Shown here piece after piece: positions 41,610 to 49,515 of a DNA stretch of 53,831 nucleotides (the first letter of the stretch is position 1; every line of letters begins with the position of its first letter). This DNA comes from Bacillota bacterium (lineage in GTDB: Bacteria; Bacillota; Clostridia; Peptostreptococcales; Anaerovoracaceae). The stretch is taken from assembly GCA_016293805.1 (NCBI GenBank), contig JAEDDI010000006.1:1-53831 (forward strand), written 5' to 3'. The notes beneath the pieces were generated by a model. It did not search any database, had not been told where the DNA came from, and saw nothing but the letters and a program-made list of their open reading frames with translations. The position numbers were made by a program, and so were the translations under genes.

Positions 41610-42219
41610 AATATCCAAGTTCTTCATTTATCAGTACGACTTCAACGTCTTCAATATCGTTCATCTTCCTGTAGTATATGACCAGCGCATTGCATATTCT
41701 TTCAATCCGATTGCAGTCATAGCATTTCTTTTCAGCTGCAGTTACACATGGTACCGGCAGATCGTATTTTTTTGTATTCTTCGGTGCGGCAACATTTCTA
41801 GCTCTGCAGACTGCATCATTCAGCGTCGCCTCAATTTTGTTTGTTCCAACTACAAAATACACCTTATCATGACCGAACAGGGATCCTGCCACTCTGTTTC
41901 CCGTTCCGTCGATATTAACCATTTCTCCTGTTTCAGACATCCCGTTTACCGATGTCAGGAACACTTCTGTCAGAAGACATTTTTTTGCAATTTCAAGAAA
42001 TCCGTCGTTATCCTCGCTCTGATTCGGATCGTACACTGTGTTATGCGATGAAAGTCTGCCAAACAGCCCCATTGATATTAACGTATTGGAATCTCCAAAT
42101 CCAACTGTTTTTCCGTCTATCTGAGAGTCAAGATAGTCAGCCGCCTCTTCTTTTGTTTCAAAATATGATACGGTATAATACTTTTTTTCAAGCGATTCTA
42201 TTGTTTTCTGTATATTCAT
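41608..42219 (-). CDS. LUD domain (LutC/YkgG-like) protein
   Basis: The 203-residue protein belongs to the lactate-utilisation (DUF162) group: TVGFGDSNTLISMGLFGRLS, VFLTSVNGMSETGEMVNIDGTGNRVAG with the conserved glycine/NIDGTG loop, and DKVYFVVGTNKI. A C-terminal cysteine pair (EKKCYDCNRIERICN) is unusual compared with LutC and resembles the CxxC of some LUD stand-alone proteins. No LutA/LutB neighbours exist, so its role is unclear. The ATG at 42219 is chosen because GAAGGA lies ten bases before it; the longer in-frame start is in non-coding sequence. Confidence 0.8.
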   Translation of the reverse strand: MNIQKTIESLEKKYYTVSYFETKEEAADYLDSQIDGKTVGFGDSNTLISMGLFGRLSSHNTVYDPNQSEDNDGFLEIAKKCLLTEVFLTSVNGMSETGEMVNIDGTGNRVAGSLFGHDKVYFVVGTNKIEATLNDAVCRARNVAAPKNTKKYDLPVPCVTAAEKKCYDCNRIERICNALVIYYRKMNDIEDVEVVLINEELGY

Positions 42220-42273
42220 TCTGTATATTTCCTTCATATAAAAAATATATTCTTCATTATACAGAAAGTGTAT

Positions 42274-42296
42274 AAAAAAACAACCCTTGCGGGTTG
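42274..42296 (-). terminator. Terminator of the 42.3 kb RNA
   Basis: CAACCC and GGGTTG around the TTGC loop, followed on the minus strand by a run of seven T. Confidence 0.82.
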
Positions 42297-42402
42297 CATG
42301 ATACAGAATATGGAGGGCTGACCGGAACAAACAAAACAACACTAAACATATATCATAAACGGAAAAGAAAACCGACCAGCCCGTTAAGCACGAAGTGCCA
42401 AT
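42274..42402 (-). ncRNA. Candidate structured non-coding RNA, about 130 nt
   Basis: A complete minus-strand unit: promoter at 42409-42436, a 5' hairpin GCAC-TTC-GTGC (complement of 42388-42398), an 11-base-pair stem GGGCTGGTCGG / CCGGTCAGCCC (complement of 42372-42382 and 42315-42325) closing a U-rich loop of 46 nt, and a terminator hairpin AACCC-GCAA-GGGTT followed by TTTTTTT at 42274-42296. No reading frame with a ribosome site lies inside. I do not recognise the family. The stem with its two G-U pairs and the U-rich loop suggest a real, folded RNA. Confidence 0.6.
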
Positions 42403-42408
42403 ATATTG

Positions 42409-42436
42409 ATTATACTACAATTCACGAATTATGCAA
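42409..42436 (-). promoter_or_regulatory. Promoter of the 42.3 kb RNA
   Basis: On the minus strand TTGCAT (complement of 42431-42436), 16 bases, TATAAT (complement of 42409-42414). Expected start near 42402. Confidence 0.7.
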
Positions 42437-42512
42437 GGAATTATATTCCTGCACTTCTGTCTGCTTTCTCGCAATTACGGAAAATCCACATTCGCAAAAC
42501 ACAAAAAACTTC

Positions 42513-42566
42513 TTGACAATGCCTATGTTACAATGTAAGATATAGACAGTTAGCAGTTGCTAACTG
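42513..42566 (+). promoter_or_regulatory. Promoter with a perfect palindromic operator
   Basis: TTGACA (42513-42518), 17 bases, TAAGAT (42536-42541). The palindrome CAGTTAGCA-GT-TGCTAACTG (42547-42566) covers the expected start site, so a dimeric repressor could control it. The right half-site is identical to that in the CDF promoter at 5306-5314. Confidence 0.55.
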
Positions 42567-42640
42567 ATAAATCCTTCAATTACTACTTACTCAATGTATG
42601 CTTATGAAAATACGCGCAGAGAATCCTCTGCGCAGTTTTT
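42548..42640 (+). ncRNA. Candidate small RNA of about 90 nt under operator control
   Basis: The promoter-operator at 42513-42566 is followed by only about 90 bases before a strong hairpin terminator at 42614-42640. No ribosome site is visible; a 19-codon frame from ATG 42594 lacks one. The transcript would begin in the palindrome and end with the GCGCAGAG hairpin. It could be a regulated small RNA, analogous in layout to iron-responsive RNAs, or the promoter remnant of a lost operon. Confidence 0.4.
42614..42640. terminator. Terminator between the plus-strand small RNA and aldehyde dehydrogenase
   Basis: GCGCAGAG (42614-42621) and CTCTGCGC (42626-42633) with an AATC loop, then AGTTTTT on the plus strand; GTATTTTC on the minus strand makes it usable by the convergent gene as well. 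Confidence 0.8.
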
Positions 42641-42674
42641 CATTTTATCGTAAATCTCTTATTCCGCATCCATA

Positions 42675-44081
42675 CTATTTTTCAAACAGTTTAAGCAGTT
42701 TCAGTTTTCGGCTGCTGTACGGATGTTCTCTGAGTGCAAGATTGAATCTGCTTGAACCTATGAGAACTGTCTGCGGATGAGTGAATTCCCTGTATCCCCA
42801 TTCTCCGTGGTATGCACCCATTCCGGAATGACCTGTCCCGTTGAAAGGAACACCTTTTACCATAAGATGAAGACACACTTCATTAATACATCCTCCTCCA
42901 AACTGCTGTGTCTGCATGACCTTCTTTGCCCATCTTATATCTTTTGTGAAAATATACAGTGCAAGTCCATGTTCCCTGTCTGCAATTTTGTCCAGAACAT
43001 CATCAATCTGATCATCTTTGAACGGTACCACAGGAAGCAGCGGATTAAACAGTTCATGCTTCACAATACTCTCTTCGATATCAACAGGATAAATCACTGT
43101 AGGTGAATATTTCAGTTTATGCTCATTTCCATATCCCCCGTATACTATCCTGTCTCTGTATTCTTCAGCTTCCTGTGCACACTTCCTGTATGCGTCTGCT
43201 GAAACAAGTCTCGGGTATTCTGGATTTTCAGGTGCATTGCCCCCTATCTGTGAAAGAAATGCATTCTTGAGTTCTTCAACAAATTCTTCCGCAATCTCTT
43301 CTGCAACTGCCACCTGATTCACATTGATGCATATCTGACCGCTGTTGCACATCTTGAAAAATGCTATTTTCCTTGCTGCATCTTTAACATCTGCATCCTT
43401 TCTCACAATACACCAGTTGCCGTTTTCTCCTCCAAGTTCCAGAGCAACCGGAGTCAGATTATCAGAAGCCATCTTAAGGATATGCTTTCCTACCTCAGGG
43501 GAACCTGTATAAAAGATTTTATCAAACCGCTGTTCAAGACACATGTCAGCTGTATCGTGCCCTCCATCCACAACAGCCACATACTCCTCTGAAAACACCT
43601 CTTCTGTCACTTTCCTCAGCACTCTCGTGCAGTTCGGAGTCTTAGAACTTGTTTTTATCATGGCAGTGTTTCCGCCTGCTATGCTTGCCGCAAGCACTCC
43701 CAGAGAAAGAAGGAACGGAAAATTGAACGGAGAAACGATAAGGGTTGTTCCATACGGCATCTTGTATACTTTGGTAATGATACTCGGAAAGCAGGTTATT
43801 CCGCTGAAATGTGTTTCCGGTTTTGCCCACTTCTTAAGGCTCCTTATTATTTCGTTTATTTCCATCAGCGTGCTTCCTATGTCACAGAAATACCCTTCTG
43901 CTTCATGTCGTCCAAGATCAAGCTCCAGTGCCTTCTGTATTTCTTTTTCGTGAATCTGAATTGAAACTCTCAGCCTCTTCAGCTGTCTTATTCTGAAATC
44001 CGCATCGAGTGTGGCTCCTGTCCTAAAATACTTTCTCTGTCTTTCTAATGTCTCTTCTATTCTCTCTCTTGTCCAGCTCAT
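42675..44081 (-). CDS. Aldehyde dehydrogenase (fatty aldehyde dehydrogenase-like)
   Basis: The 468-residue NAD(P)-dependent enzyme has PYGTTLIVSPFNFPFLLSLG (N-terminal substrate block), GGNTAMIKTSSKTPNCT, FYTGSPEVGKHI, the general base in VALELGGENG, and the nucleophilic cysteine in CNSGQICINVNQV. FGGGCINEVCLHL and GTGHSGMGAYHGEWGYREFTH near the C-terminus are typical of the group acting on long-chain or aromatic aldehydes. The precise substrate is not deducible. AGGAGG lies six bases before the ATG. It stands alone between RNA-like regions. Confidence 0.9.
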   Translation of the reverse strand: MSWTRERIEETLERQRKYFRTGATLDADFRIRQLKRLRVSIQIHEKEIQKALELDLGRHEAEGYFCDIGSTLMEINEIIRSLKKWAKPETHFSGITCFPSIITKVYKMPYGTTLIVSPFNFPFLLSLGVLAASIAGGNTAMIKTSSKTPNCTRVLRKVTEEVFSEEYVAVVDGGHDTADMCLEQRFDKIFYTGSPEVGKHILKMASDNLTPVALELGGENGNWCIVRKDADVKDAARKIAFFKMCNSGQICINVNQVAVAEEIAEEFVEELKNAFLSQIGGNAPENPEYPRLVSADAYRKCAQEAEEYRDRIVYGGYGNEHKLKYSPTVIYPVDIEESIVKHELFNPLLPVVPFKDDQIDDVLDKIADREHGLALYIFTKDIRWAKKVMQTQQFGGGCINEVCLHLMVKGVPFNGTGHSGMGAYHGEWGYREFTHPQTVLIGSSRFNLALREHPYSSRKLKLLKLFEK

Positions 44082-44197
44082 GTTATCCTCCTGCTGTTAT
44101 CTGCTGTTCAGTTCTATTATACACCTTACAGTTTAAGTAATGATATGGTTTTCGGATACAGCTTCATTTGTCTGTTCATGCGCTGAATTGTCTTTCC

Positions 44198-44252
44198 ATC
44201 GGTTTCACAGCATGATATAATAAAATGTCGATAAAACACAAGGAGACTGACT
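44198..44252 (+). promoter_or_regulatory. Promoter of the sigma / pilus-like operon
   Basis: TTTCCA (44193-44198), 17 bases, TATAAT (44216-44221) preceded by TGA, i.e. an extended -10. AAGGAG lies seven bases before the first ATG (44253). No separate promoter is evident within the following operon, whose genes are tightly spaced. Confidence 0.55.
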
Positions 44253-44936
44253 ATGAAGAAGCATAACAGAATTACAATCATACAGCTTTCAATTACTGTT
44301 ATTCTTGCGGCTGCAGGAGTAATTACTGCCATATCAAACAAGGAGATATACCACGCAATAGCAGTACAGGCTGAAGTAAGAGCTCTTTGCCTCATACTGT
44401 GGCTCACTCTCATATGCTCCTTCATATTTATTCTTGTAAATCTCAGGATTAATAAACCGAACAAAAAAGAATATCTTGAACTCAACCACGCTGTTCATAC
44501 AGATACTGTATCAGGTATTGCAAGCAGATTCAGCTGCGATATGATCATCGAACAGTATCTTGACAAGCCCCTTCCTAAACATATCGGCTGTATAATGATT
44601 GAGTTTTCAAATATCAGGCATATTAATGCCGAATACGGACACATCATCGGAAATGACTGTATAAGAGAGTTCTCAAATATTCTTCATACGGCATCTCAGG
44701 GACTTTGCTTCGTGGGACGAAACGGCGGCAACAAGTTCCTGGCCATATTCGAAACATGTTCACAGGATAAGATCAGCGGATTTCTCGACAGAACCAGAAA
44801 GTACATTATTCAGCATAACAGCAAACCCGGAAACCACACTATAGAATACCGATACGGTGTGGCATATGATGAAGGGGATGACGTAAAAACAATAACTGAA
44901 CTTGTTGCCCTTTCAGACAGCAGAATAGATAATTAG
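44253..44936 (+). CDS. Membrane protein with degenerate GGDEF domain
   Basis: The 227-residue protein has two N-terminal membrane helices (about 8-25 and 45-64) and a cytoplasmic GGDEF-like domain from about residue 85. DTVSGIASRFSCD and IMIEFSNIRHINAEYGHIIGNDCI match the fold, but the signature reads GGNKF (158-162) instead of GGDEF, so cyclase activity is unlikely; it may bind nucleotide or act as a sensor. It is the first gene of the operon that continues with the ECF sigma factor 30 bases downstream, suggesting a signalling input to that unit. Confidence 0.78.
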   Translation: MKKHNRITIIQLSITVILAAAGVITAISNKEIYHAIAVQAEVRALCLILWLTLICSFIFILVNLRINKPNKKEYLELNHAVHTDTVSGIASRFSCDMIIEQYLDKPLPKHIGCIMIEFSNIRHINAEYGHIIGNDCIREFSNILHTASQGLCFVGRNGGNKFLAIFETCSQDKISGFLDRTRKYIIQHNSKPGNHTIEYRYGVAYDEGDDVKTITELVALSDSRIDN

Positions 44937-44966
44937 CCTCTTCACATATATTTAGAGAGAATCGCG

Positions 44967-45527
44967 ATGTTAAATCAGGACATACGGTATCTTGCTGAAC
45001 TTGTTGAACAGGTGCGAAATGGCGATTCAGACGCTTTCGCGGAGCTTTACGCTGCCACCTATAAAAGACAGTACCAGCTGGCATACTCATATCTGAAAGA
45101 TGAATACCTGGCACAGGACGCAATGCAGGAGACTTTCATTCTGGTCTTAAAAAATATAGGCCAGCTGAGAGACCCCGGTCTTTTTATTGCCTGGATTAAC
45201 CAGATAAACTTCAGAGTATGCTATTCCATGCAGAAAAAGAAAAAAAGAATGGACAGTGAAATAAATGCGGCTGGGGAAGGCGATATTGAAATCCTCGCTT
45301 CAGACACCCCAACCCCTGAAGATGAGATTGTAAGAGTTGATGAAAACAACTACATTGTAAGCCAGCTTCTTAAACTTCCTTTTACGGAATCCCAGTGTAT
45401 TATTCTCAAATATTACCAGAACAAGACACTCGATGAAATCGCATATCTTATGAATATCTCGCGAAGCACGGTCAAAAGATATATCAAAAAAGGTCTTGCG
45501 AGGCTTAATGAAGCAATGAAACAGTAA
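44967..45527 (+). CDS. ECF-type RNA polymerase sigma factor
   Basis: The 186-residue protein has sigma-70 region 2 (GDSDAFAELYAATYKRQYQLAYSYL, EYLAQDAMQETFILVLKNI, WINQINFRVC) and region 4 (FTESQCIILKYYQNKTLDEIAYLMNISRSTVKRYIKKGLARL, shown in part as TLDEIAYLMNISRSTVKRYI). Region 1 is absent, as usual for ECF factors. GAGAGAA precedes the ATG. The next gene, 14 bases on, is a single-pass membrane protein that likely acts as its anti-sigma factor. The sigma factor probably drives this operon or surface genes; targets are not visible. Confidence 0.9.
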   Translation: MLNQDIRYLAELVEQVRNGDSDAFAELYAATYKRQYQLAYSYLKDEYLAQDAMQETFILVLKNIGQLRDPGLFIAWINQINFRVCYSMQKKKKRMDSEINAAGEGDIEILASDTPTPEDEIVRVDENNYIVSQLLKLPFTESQCIILKYYQNKTLDEIAYLMNISRSTVKRYIKKGLARLNEAMKQ

Positions 45528-45541
45528 GGAGGTGAGAATAC

Positions 45542-46258
45542 ATGTCATCAAATAATATTGAACCGGGCAGCATGCCTGAACTTAATACTGACAGAATTGA
45601 CGAGATATTAAAGAACGTTTACGATGCATGCGATACTGCGCCAAGCAGTGTTCCCATCGAAAGTCTCATCTCATATTCACATTACAGAAAAGAGCGACAT
45701 ATATTCGCAAAAGCCCTTGCAATAGCTGCACTTGTGATTCTTTTCCTCCTTCCATTTCTTTTTATCACACCTGAATTTGAGGTTCAGCAGAAGGGTACGA
45801 TTGGCTCCCCTGAATATGTTGTATCTGTAAATTCATTCATCCCCGTTTCCGTAGTTACTGCAAGAATGGATGACGGAACAGGCCTTATGGTATATGAGTC
45901 GGGGTTTCATGAATACACAGTAATGCCGTCAGAGAACGGAACTGTATATATTAAGGTTATGCTGTTCACCAGGCAGTATCAGACAGCAGAAATATCAGTG
46001 GAGGATGTTGACAAGAAATCACCTTCAGTGAAGTCGCACAAAACCGATGACGGTCTGGTATACATATATGTCAGCGATGAAGGAACAGGTGTTGACTATA
46101 GCGGAATATACGCTCTTACTGTATCCGGCAAAACAGTCATGCCTGAACAGTACAGCAGCAGTAAAGGGTTTGTTGCTTTCCGCTATCCGGAAGAGACTCT
46201 CAACGTATACATTCCTGACATGGCCGGCAACATTCTGTCCCTTCTGGTTTCAATCTGA
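45542..46258 (+). CDS. Single-pass membrane protein, probable anti-sigma factor
   Basis: The 238-residue protein has a cytoplasmic N-terminal segment of about 55 residues, one membrane helix (ALAIAALVILFLLPFLFI, about 58-75) and an extracellular beta-rich domain of about 160 residues (repeated valine/serine-rich strands, e.g. DDGLVYIYVSDEGTGVDYSG). The position directly after the ECF sigma gene and the topology fit an anti-sigma factor, though no ZAS-type cysteine/histidine motif is visible, so this is inference. GGAGGTG lies seven bases before the ATG. It ends at TGATG with the next gene. Confidence 0.6.
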   Translation: MSSNNIEPGSMPELNTDRIDEILKNVYDACDTAPSSVPIESLISYSHYRKERHIFAKALAIAALVILFLLPFLFITPEFEVQQKGTIGSPEYVVSVNSFIPVSVVTARMDDGTGLMVYESGFHEYTVMPSENGTVYIKVMLFTRQYQTAEISVEDVDKKSPSVKSHKTDDGLVYIYVSDEGTGVDYSGIYALTVSGKTVMPEQYSSSKGFVAFRYPEETLNVYIPDMAGNILSLLVSI

Positions 46259-46275
46259 TGTATGGAGGGATACTG

Positions 46276-47193
46276 ATGCGAATAACGATATCTGCTGCAG
46301 TTATAATTGCTGCATTGTTCATATTTACAGCATGCGGCGGCAGCGATTCAGGAAAAAGCAGTCCTTCAGATGGAGGCAGAGAAACATGTACCCGGGTTCT
46401 TTCACCGTCCGATGACGGAGCCCAGACCTGCGGCACGGATACGGTAACAATTGATACATCCAATAAAGCTGACGGATATATAATGGTAAGGTATACAGGC
46501 GCAGCCGGCAAAGTCAAACTTCAGATGACTGCCCCCGACAGTGAAACCATATTTACATATACCATCAAAAATGACAATTATCAGACTTTTCCTGTATCTG
46601 CCGGAAGCGGAACATACAGAATTGATGTACTTGAGAATACCACAGGCAGCCTTTATGCTCTGCTGTATTCCACAACTATAGAGATTTCGCTCACTGATGA
46701 ATTCGGTCCGTTCCTTTACCCCAACCAGTATGTATGGTTCACCAAAGACAGCGAAGCCGTATCTCTTGCCAGGAAGCTTTCTGAAGAGTCATCCGATGAT
46801 ATCGGTTTTGTCGGCAAGGTATATGAGTATGTAATTAGCAATATAGAGTATGATACAGCTAAAGCTTCAAATATAAGCAGGGATTACATTCCCGATATTG
46901 ATGAAACACTGGGTAGCGGAAGGGGAATATGCTTTGATTTTGCATCTCTGATGACAGCCATGCTCAGAAGTCAGAATATCCCTTCAAAACTTGTAGTCGG
47001 ATATTCGGGGCAGGCATATCATGCATGGATAAGCGTATATCTGAGTGAACAGGGATGGGTAGATAATATAATAGAATTTGACGGCAAAAGCTGGTCCCTT
47101 ATGGATCCTACTCTTGCATCATCAAATGACAGAAAATCCGTACAGAAATATATCGGTGACGGAAGCAACTATACCGTAAAATACTATTATTAA
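46276..47193 (+). CDS. Transglutaminase-domain lipoprotein
   Basis: The 305-residue protein begins with a lipoprotein signal (IIAALFIFTACGGS; Cys after FTA). A beta-rich N-terminal half is followed by a transglutaminase-like cysteine-protease core: GICFDFASLMTAML (catalytic Cys), GQAYHAWISVYL (His) and KSWSLMDPTLA (Asp). Such enzymes cross-link or cleave proteins at the cell surface; here the substrate may be a surface structure. I choose the ATG at 46276 because GGAGG lies seven bases before it; the ATG at 46258 has no ribosome site. It lies between the presumed anti-sigma gene and gspF-like gene. Confidence 0.82.
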   Translation: MRITISAAVIIAALFIFTACGGSDSGKSSPSDGGRETCTRVLSPSDDGAQTCGTDTVTIDTSNKADGYIMVRYTGAAGKVKLQMTAPDSETIFTYTIKNDNYQTFPVSAGSGTYRIDVLENTTGSLYALLYSTTIEISLTDEFGPFLYPNQYVWFTKDSEAVSLARKLSEESSDDIGFVGKVYEYVISNIEYDTAKASNISRDYIPDIDETLGSGRGICFDFASLMTAMLRSQNIPSKLVVGYSGQAYHAWISVYLSEQGWVDNIIEFDGKSWSLMDPTLASSNDRKSVQKYIGDGSNYTVKYYY

Positions 47194-47205
47194 CGGAGGA
47201 TACTA

Positions 47206-48246
47206 ATGTCCGGCAAACCTTTTACAAATATCGAAACAGCAGCTTTCTGCGGACAGATGGCGCTCATACTCAAATCGGGTGTTTCCGTCATGGATGGCAT
47301 CAGCATAATGCAGGAGGATTCTCAAAACAGCGAAGAGCAGGATATTCTCAGAAACATAGGCAGCGAGCTTGCTTCTACCGGAAGCCTTTTCAGCGCACTC
47401 AGGTCCACGGGACTGTTTCCGGAATACATGCTTCATCTTATACATATAGGTGAAGAAACCGGAACTCTTGATGAAGTAACGGCCGCACTTGAAACGCACT
47501 ACTCCAGAGAAGACAGCATCCGCAGAAGCATTAGAAGTTCCCTGACTTTTCCGATGATAATGATCGGAATGATGATAGTTGTTATTCTTGTTCTGCTGAT
47601 CAAGGTCCTTCCTGTGTTTAATCAGGTATTCATACAGCTGGGAAGCGAAATGACAGGCTTCTCTAGAGGGCTGCTTAAGATCGGCAATTCACTCAGCAGT
47701 TATTCGGCAGTATTTATAGGCATCCTCGCAGTTATACTCATACTGTGCATTGCGGGTTTCAAAACAGAATCCGGAAGAAAAACATTGCGTAAAATATGCC
47801 GAAGTATCGGTTTTACAAGAACCATAATCGAAAGCACTTCATCCTGCAGATTTGCAGGCGGAATGGCTCTTGCTCTAAAAGCTGGCCTCACACCGGACAG
47901 ATGCCTGGAACTTGTCAGAGAACTTACAGATGATGAGCACTTTGCTAAAAAACTTGCAGAAACAGAGGCTCTTATGGAAAAAGGGACTCCCCTGACCAGA
48001 GCGCTCTTTGAAACAGGAATATTTACAGGTGTTTATGCCCGTATAGCATCAGCAGGAGAAAAAACGGGACATCTCGACATCGCAATGAATAAAATAGCAG
48101 TTCTCTATCAGGATGAAATCGATACAAGAATCAGCAGTGTTTTAGCTGCAGTAGAGCCGGCACTTGTTGCTGCCCTCTCTCTGATAGTCGGAATCATTCT
48201 TCTTTCAGTAATGCTCCCTCTTCTCGGAATAATGTCATCTATATAA
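47206..48246 (+). CDS. Type II secretion / type IV pilus inner-membrane platform protein (GspF/PilC)
   Basis: The 346-residue protein has the duplicated GspF architecture: two cytoplasmic helical domains (about 10-110 and 215-315) each followed by a membrane segment near 110-150, 155-180 and 325-345. SILTFPMIMIGMMIVVILVLLIKVLPVF (here SSLTFPMIMIGM) and SGEKTGHLDIAMNKIAVLYQDE are typical. GIAFKAG-like and GLTPDRCLELV sequences match. It anchors the ATPase in pilus/secretion machines. GGAGG lies seven bases before the ATG. It is followed closely by four small membrane-anchored genes and pilT. Confidence 0.9.
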   Translation: MSGKPFTNIETAAFCGQMALILKSGVSVMDGISIMQEDSQNSEEQDILRNIGSELASTGSLFSALRSTGLFPEYMLHLIHIGEETGTLDEVTAALETHYSREDSIRRSIRSSLTFPMIMIGMMIVVILVLLIKVLPVFNQVFIQLGSEMTGFSRGLLKIGNSLSSYSAVFIGILAVILILCIAGFKTESGRKTLRKICRSIGFTRTIIESTSSCRFAGGMALALKAGLTPDRCLELVRELTDDEHFAKKLAETEALMEKGTPLTRALFETGIFTGVYARIASAGEKTGHLDIAMNKIAVLYQDEIDTRISSVLAAVEPALVAALSLIVGIILLSVMLPLLGIMSSI

Positions 48247-48256
48247 AGGAGACACT

Positions 48257-48589
48257 ATGGCAAGATTCACACAGACAAAACAAACCGGCTCATCACCGAA
48301 GACATTACTTGCAGCTGCAGTCCTTGCTGTAATAGTCGCACTGTTTACCTCCGGAATATTCCAGATAGCTGATACCTCATACGAACGTCAGAAGGAAAGC
48401 CTGGTAAATGCCCTCTCGAGAAACATAGCATATTGCTATACAGTTGAAGGCTCATATCCGGAAAGCCTCGAATACATTGAAGAAAACTACGGACTCATAT
48501 ACAACAGAGAGCTGTTTTACGTTGATTACAAAACAAACGGTGCAAACATCTACCCTGATGTTACTATTCTGGAAATAAAGGAGAACTGA
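48257..48589 (+). CDS. Small single-pass protein of the pilus-like cluster
   Basis: The 110-residue protein has a membrane helix at about 17-37 (LLAAAVLAVIVALFTSGIF) after a short basic cytoplasmic start, then an extracellular segment ending with the pattern YCYTVEGSYPESLEYIEENYGL. That YP..L..I tail looks like a minor pilin or pseudopilin, but no G/S-FxxxE cleavage motif precedes the helix. AAGGAG lies six bases before the ATG. It overlaps no neighbour; the next gene begins two bases after its stop. Confidence 0.6.
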   Translation: MARFTQTKQTGSSPKTLLAAAVLAVIVALFTSGIFQIADTSYERQKESLVNALSRNIAYCYTVEGSYPESLEYIEENYGLIYNRELFYVDYKTNGANIYPDVTILEIKEN

Positions 48590-48590
48590 G

Positions 48591-49055
48591 ATGATCCGCA
48601 AAGCAGGCCATTCAATCGACTTTATCTTCCCTGTCATGCTGTTTTTTATATTCTCGCTTTGTGCAGTAACAGCGATACTTCTTGCGGCAAATGTCTACAG
48701 TGAAACAGCAAGCGGTGCATCACTTAACGCATCCTCAAGAACTGCCGTGTCATACATTACGGAAAAAATACATCAGAGCGACGAAAACGGAAACACAAGC
48801 ACAGGCAGATTCAACGGAATCGATGCAATCATCATTGACCAGGATGACTGCCGCACTTACATATATGAATACCAGGGCACCCTGTATGAACTTTATGAAA
48901 AAAAGGAAGCCCATGCATTACCCGGCTCGGGAAACAAAATAATGGATGTTAAGGAATTTACTATCGAGGAATCATATGACCGTCTCATCACAGTCACATG
49001 TGAAGATGAAAACGGCATTAAAACTAAAGCCTCGGTAGCTTTGCGAAGCAGATAA
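48591..49055 (+). CDS. DUF4860-like single-pass protein of the pilus-like cluster
   Basis: This 154-residue protein has a helix at about 10-32 (DFIFPVMLFFIFSLCAVTAI) and a secreted beta-rich domain. The start HSIDFIFPVMLFFIFSLCAV and the TAVSYITEKIHQSD segment resemble DUF4860 proteins that I recall beside clostridial GspF/PilT genes; function unknown. A signal for prepilin cleavage is not seen. GGAGAA precedes the ATG by six bases. Confidence 0.6.
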   Translation: MIRKAGHSIDFIFPVMLFFIFSLCAVTAILLAANVYSETASGASLNASSRTAVSYITEKIHQSDENGNTSTGRFNGIDAIIIDQDDCRTYIYEYQGTLYELYEKKEAHALPGSGNKIMDVKEFTIEESYDRLITVTCEDENGIKTKASVALRSR

Positions 49056-49065
49056 GGAGGCAAGT

Positions 49066-49515
49066 ATGGGTAATTCTAAAAGAGCTCGCCCGTCGAGTCT
49101 GTTCCTGATTGAAATCATATTCTCAATACTATTTTTCGCAGTTGCAAGTTCAGTATGCGTACAGATTTTAGCAAAGGCTCACACCATGTCTCAGGAAGCA
49201 CGCAATCTTAATTTTGCAGTAATCGAATGTTCTTCTGCTGCTGAAATTCTGACTGCAGGCGAAAGTAAGGCAGACGCCGAGAGCCTTATTTCCGGATACT
49301 ACAATTATGCTAAGACAGAAGACGGCAAGATAACCGTATTTTTTGATGACAGTTTTTCCGAGTGCACGAAAAAAGACGGCGCATATATCCTGACTTGCAG
49401 TCTTTCTGAAAACGGAAAAATGCTGGACGCCGATATTGTTTTAAACACTGCGGCAGGTGATGAAATATACTCACTTAAAACAGGCCATCATATACGAAGA
49501 GAGGTGCTGCAATGA
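49066..49515 (+). CDS. Pseudopilin-like protein
   Basis: The 149-residue protein starts RARPSSLFLIEIIFSILFFAVASSVCVQ, where SLFLIEIIFSILF resembles a type IV pilin N-terminus with the conserved Glu5, but with serine in place of Gly(-1), so cleavage by a prepilin peptidase is uncertain. A secreted domain of about 110 residues follows. The last bases overlap the next ATG by 4 (AATG). GGAGG lies six bases before the ATG. Confidence 0.62.
   Translation: MGNSKRARPSSLFLIEIIFSILFFAVASSVCVQILAKAHTMSQEARNLNFAVIECSSAAEILTAGESKADAESLISGYYNYAKTEDGKITVFFDDSFSECTKKDGAYILTCSLSENGKMLDADIVLNTAAGDEIYSLKTGHHIRREVLQ

Noticed and set aside
42598..42780. 60-codon plus-strand frame across the terminator
   Set aside because: It runs through a strong terminator and antisense into the aldehyde dehydrogenase gene.
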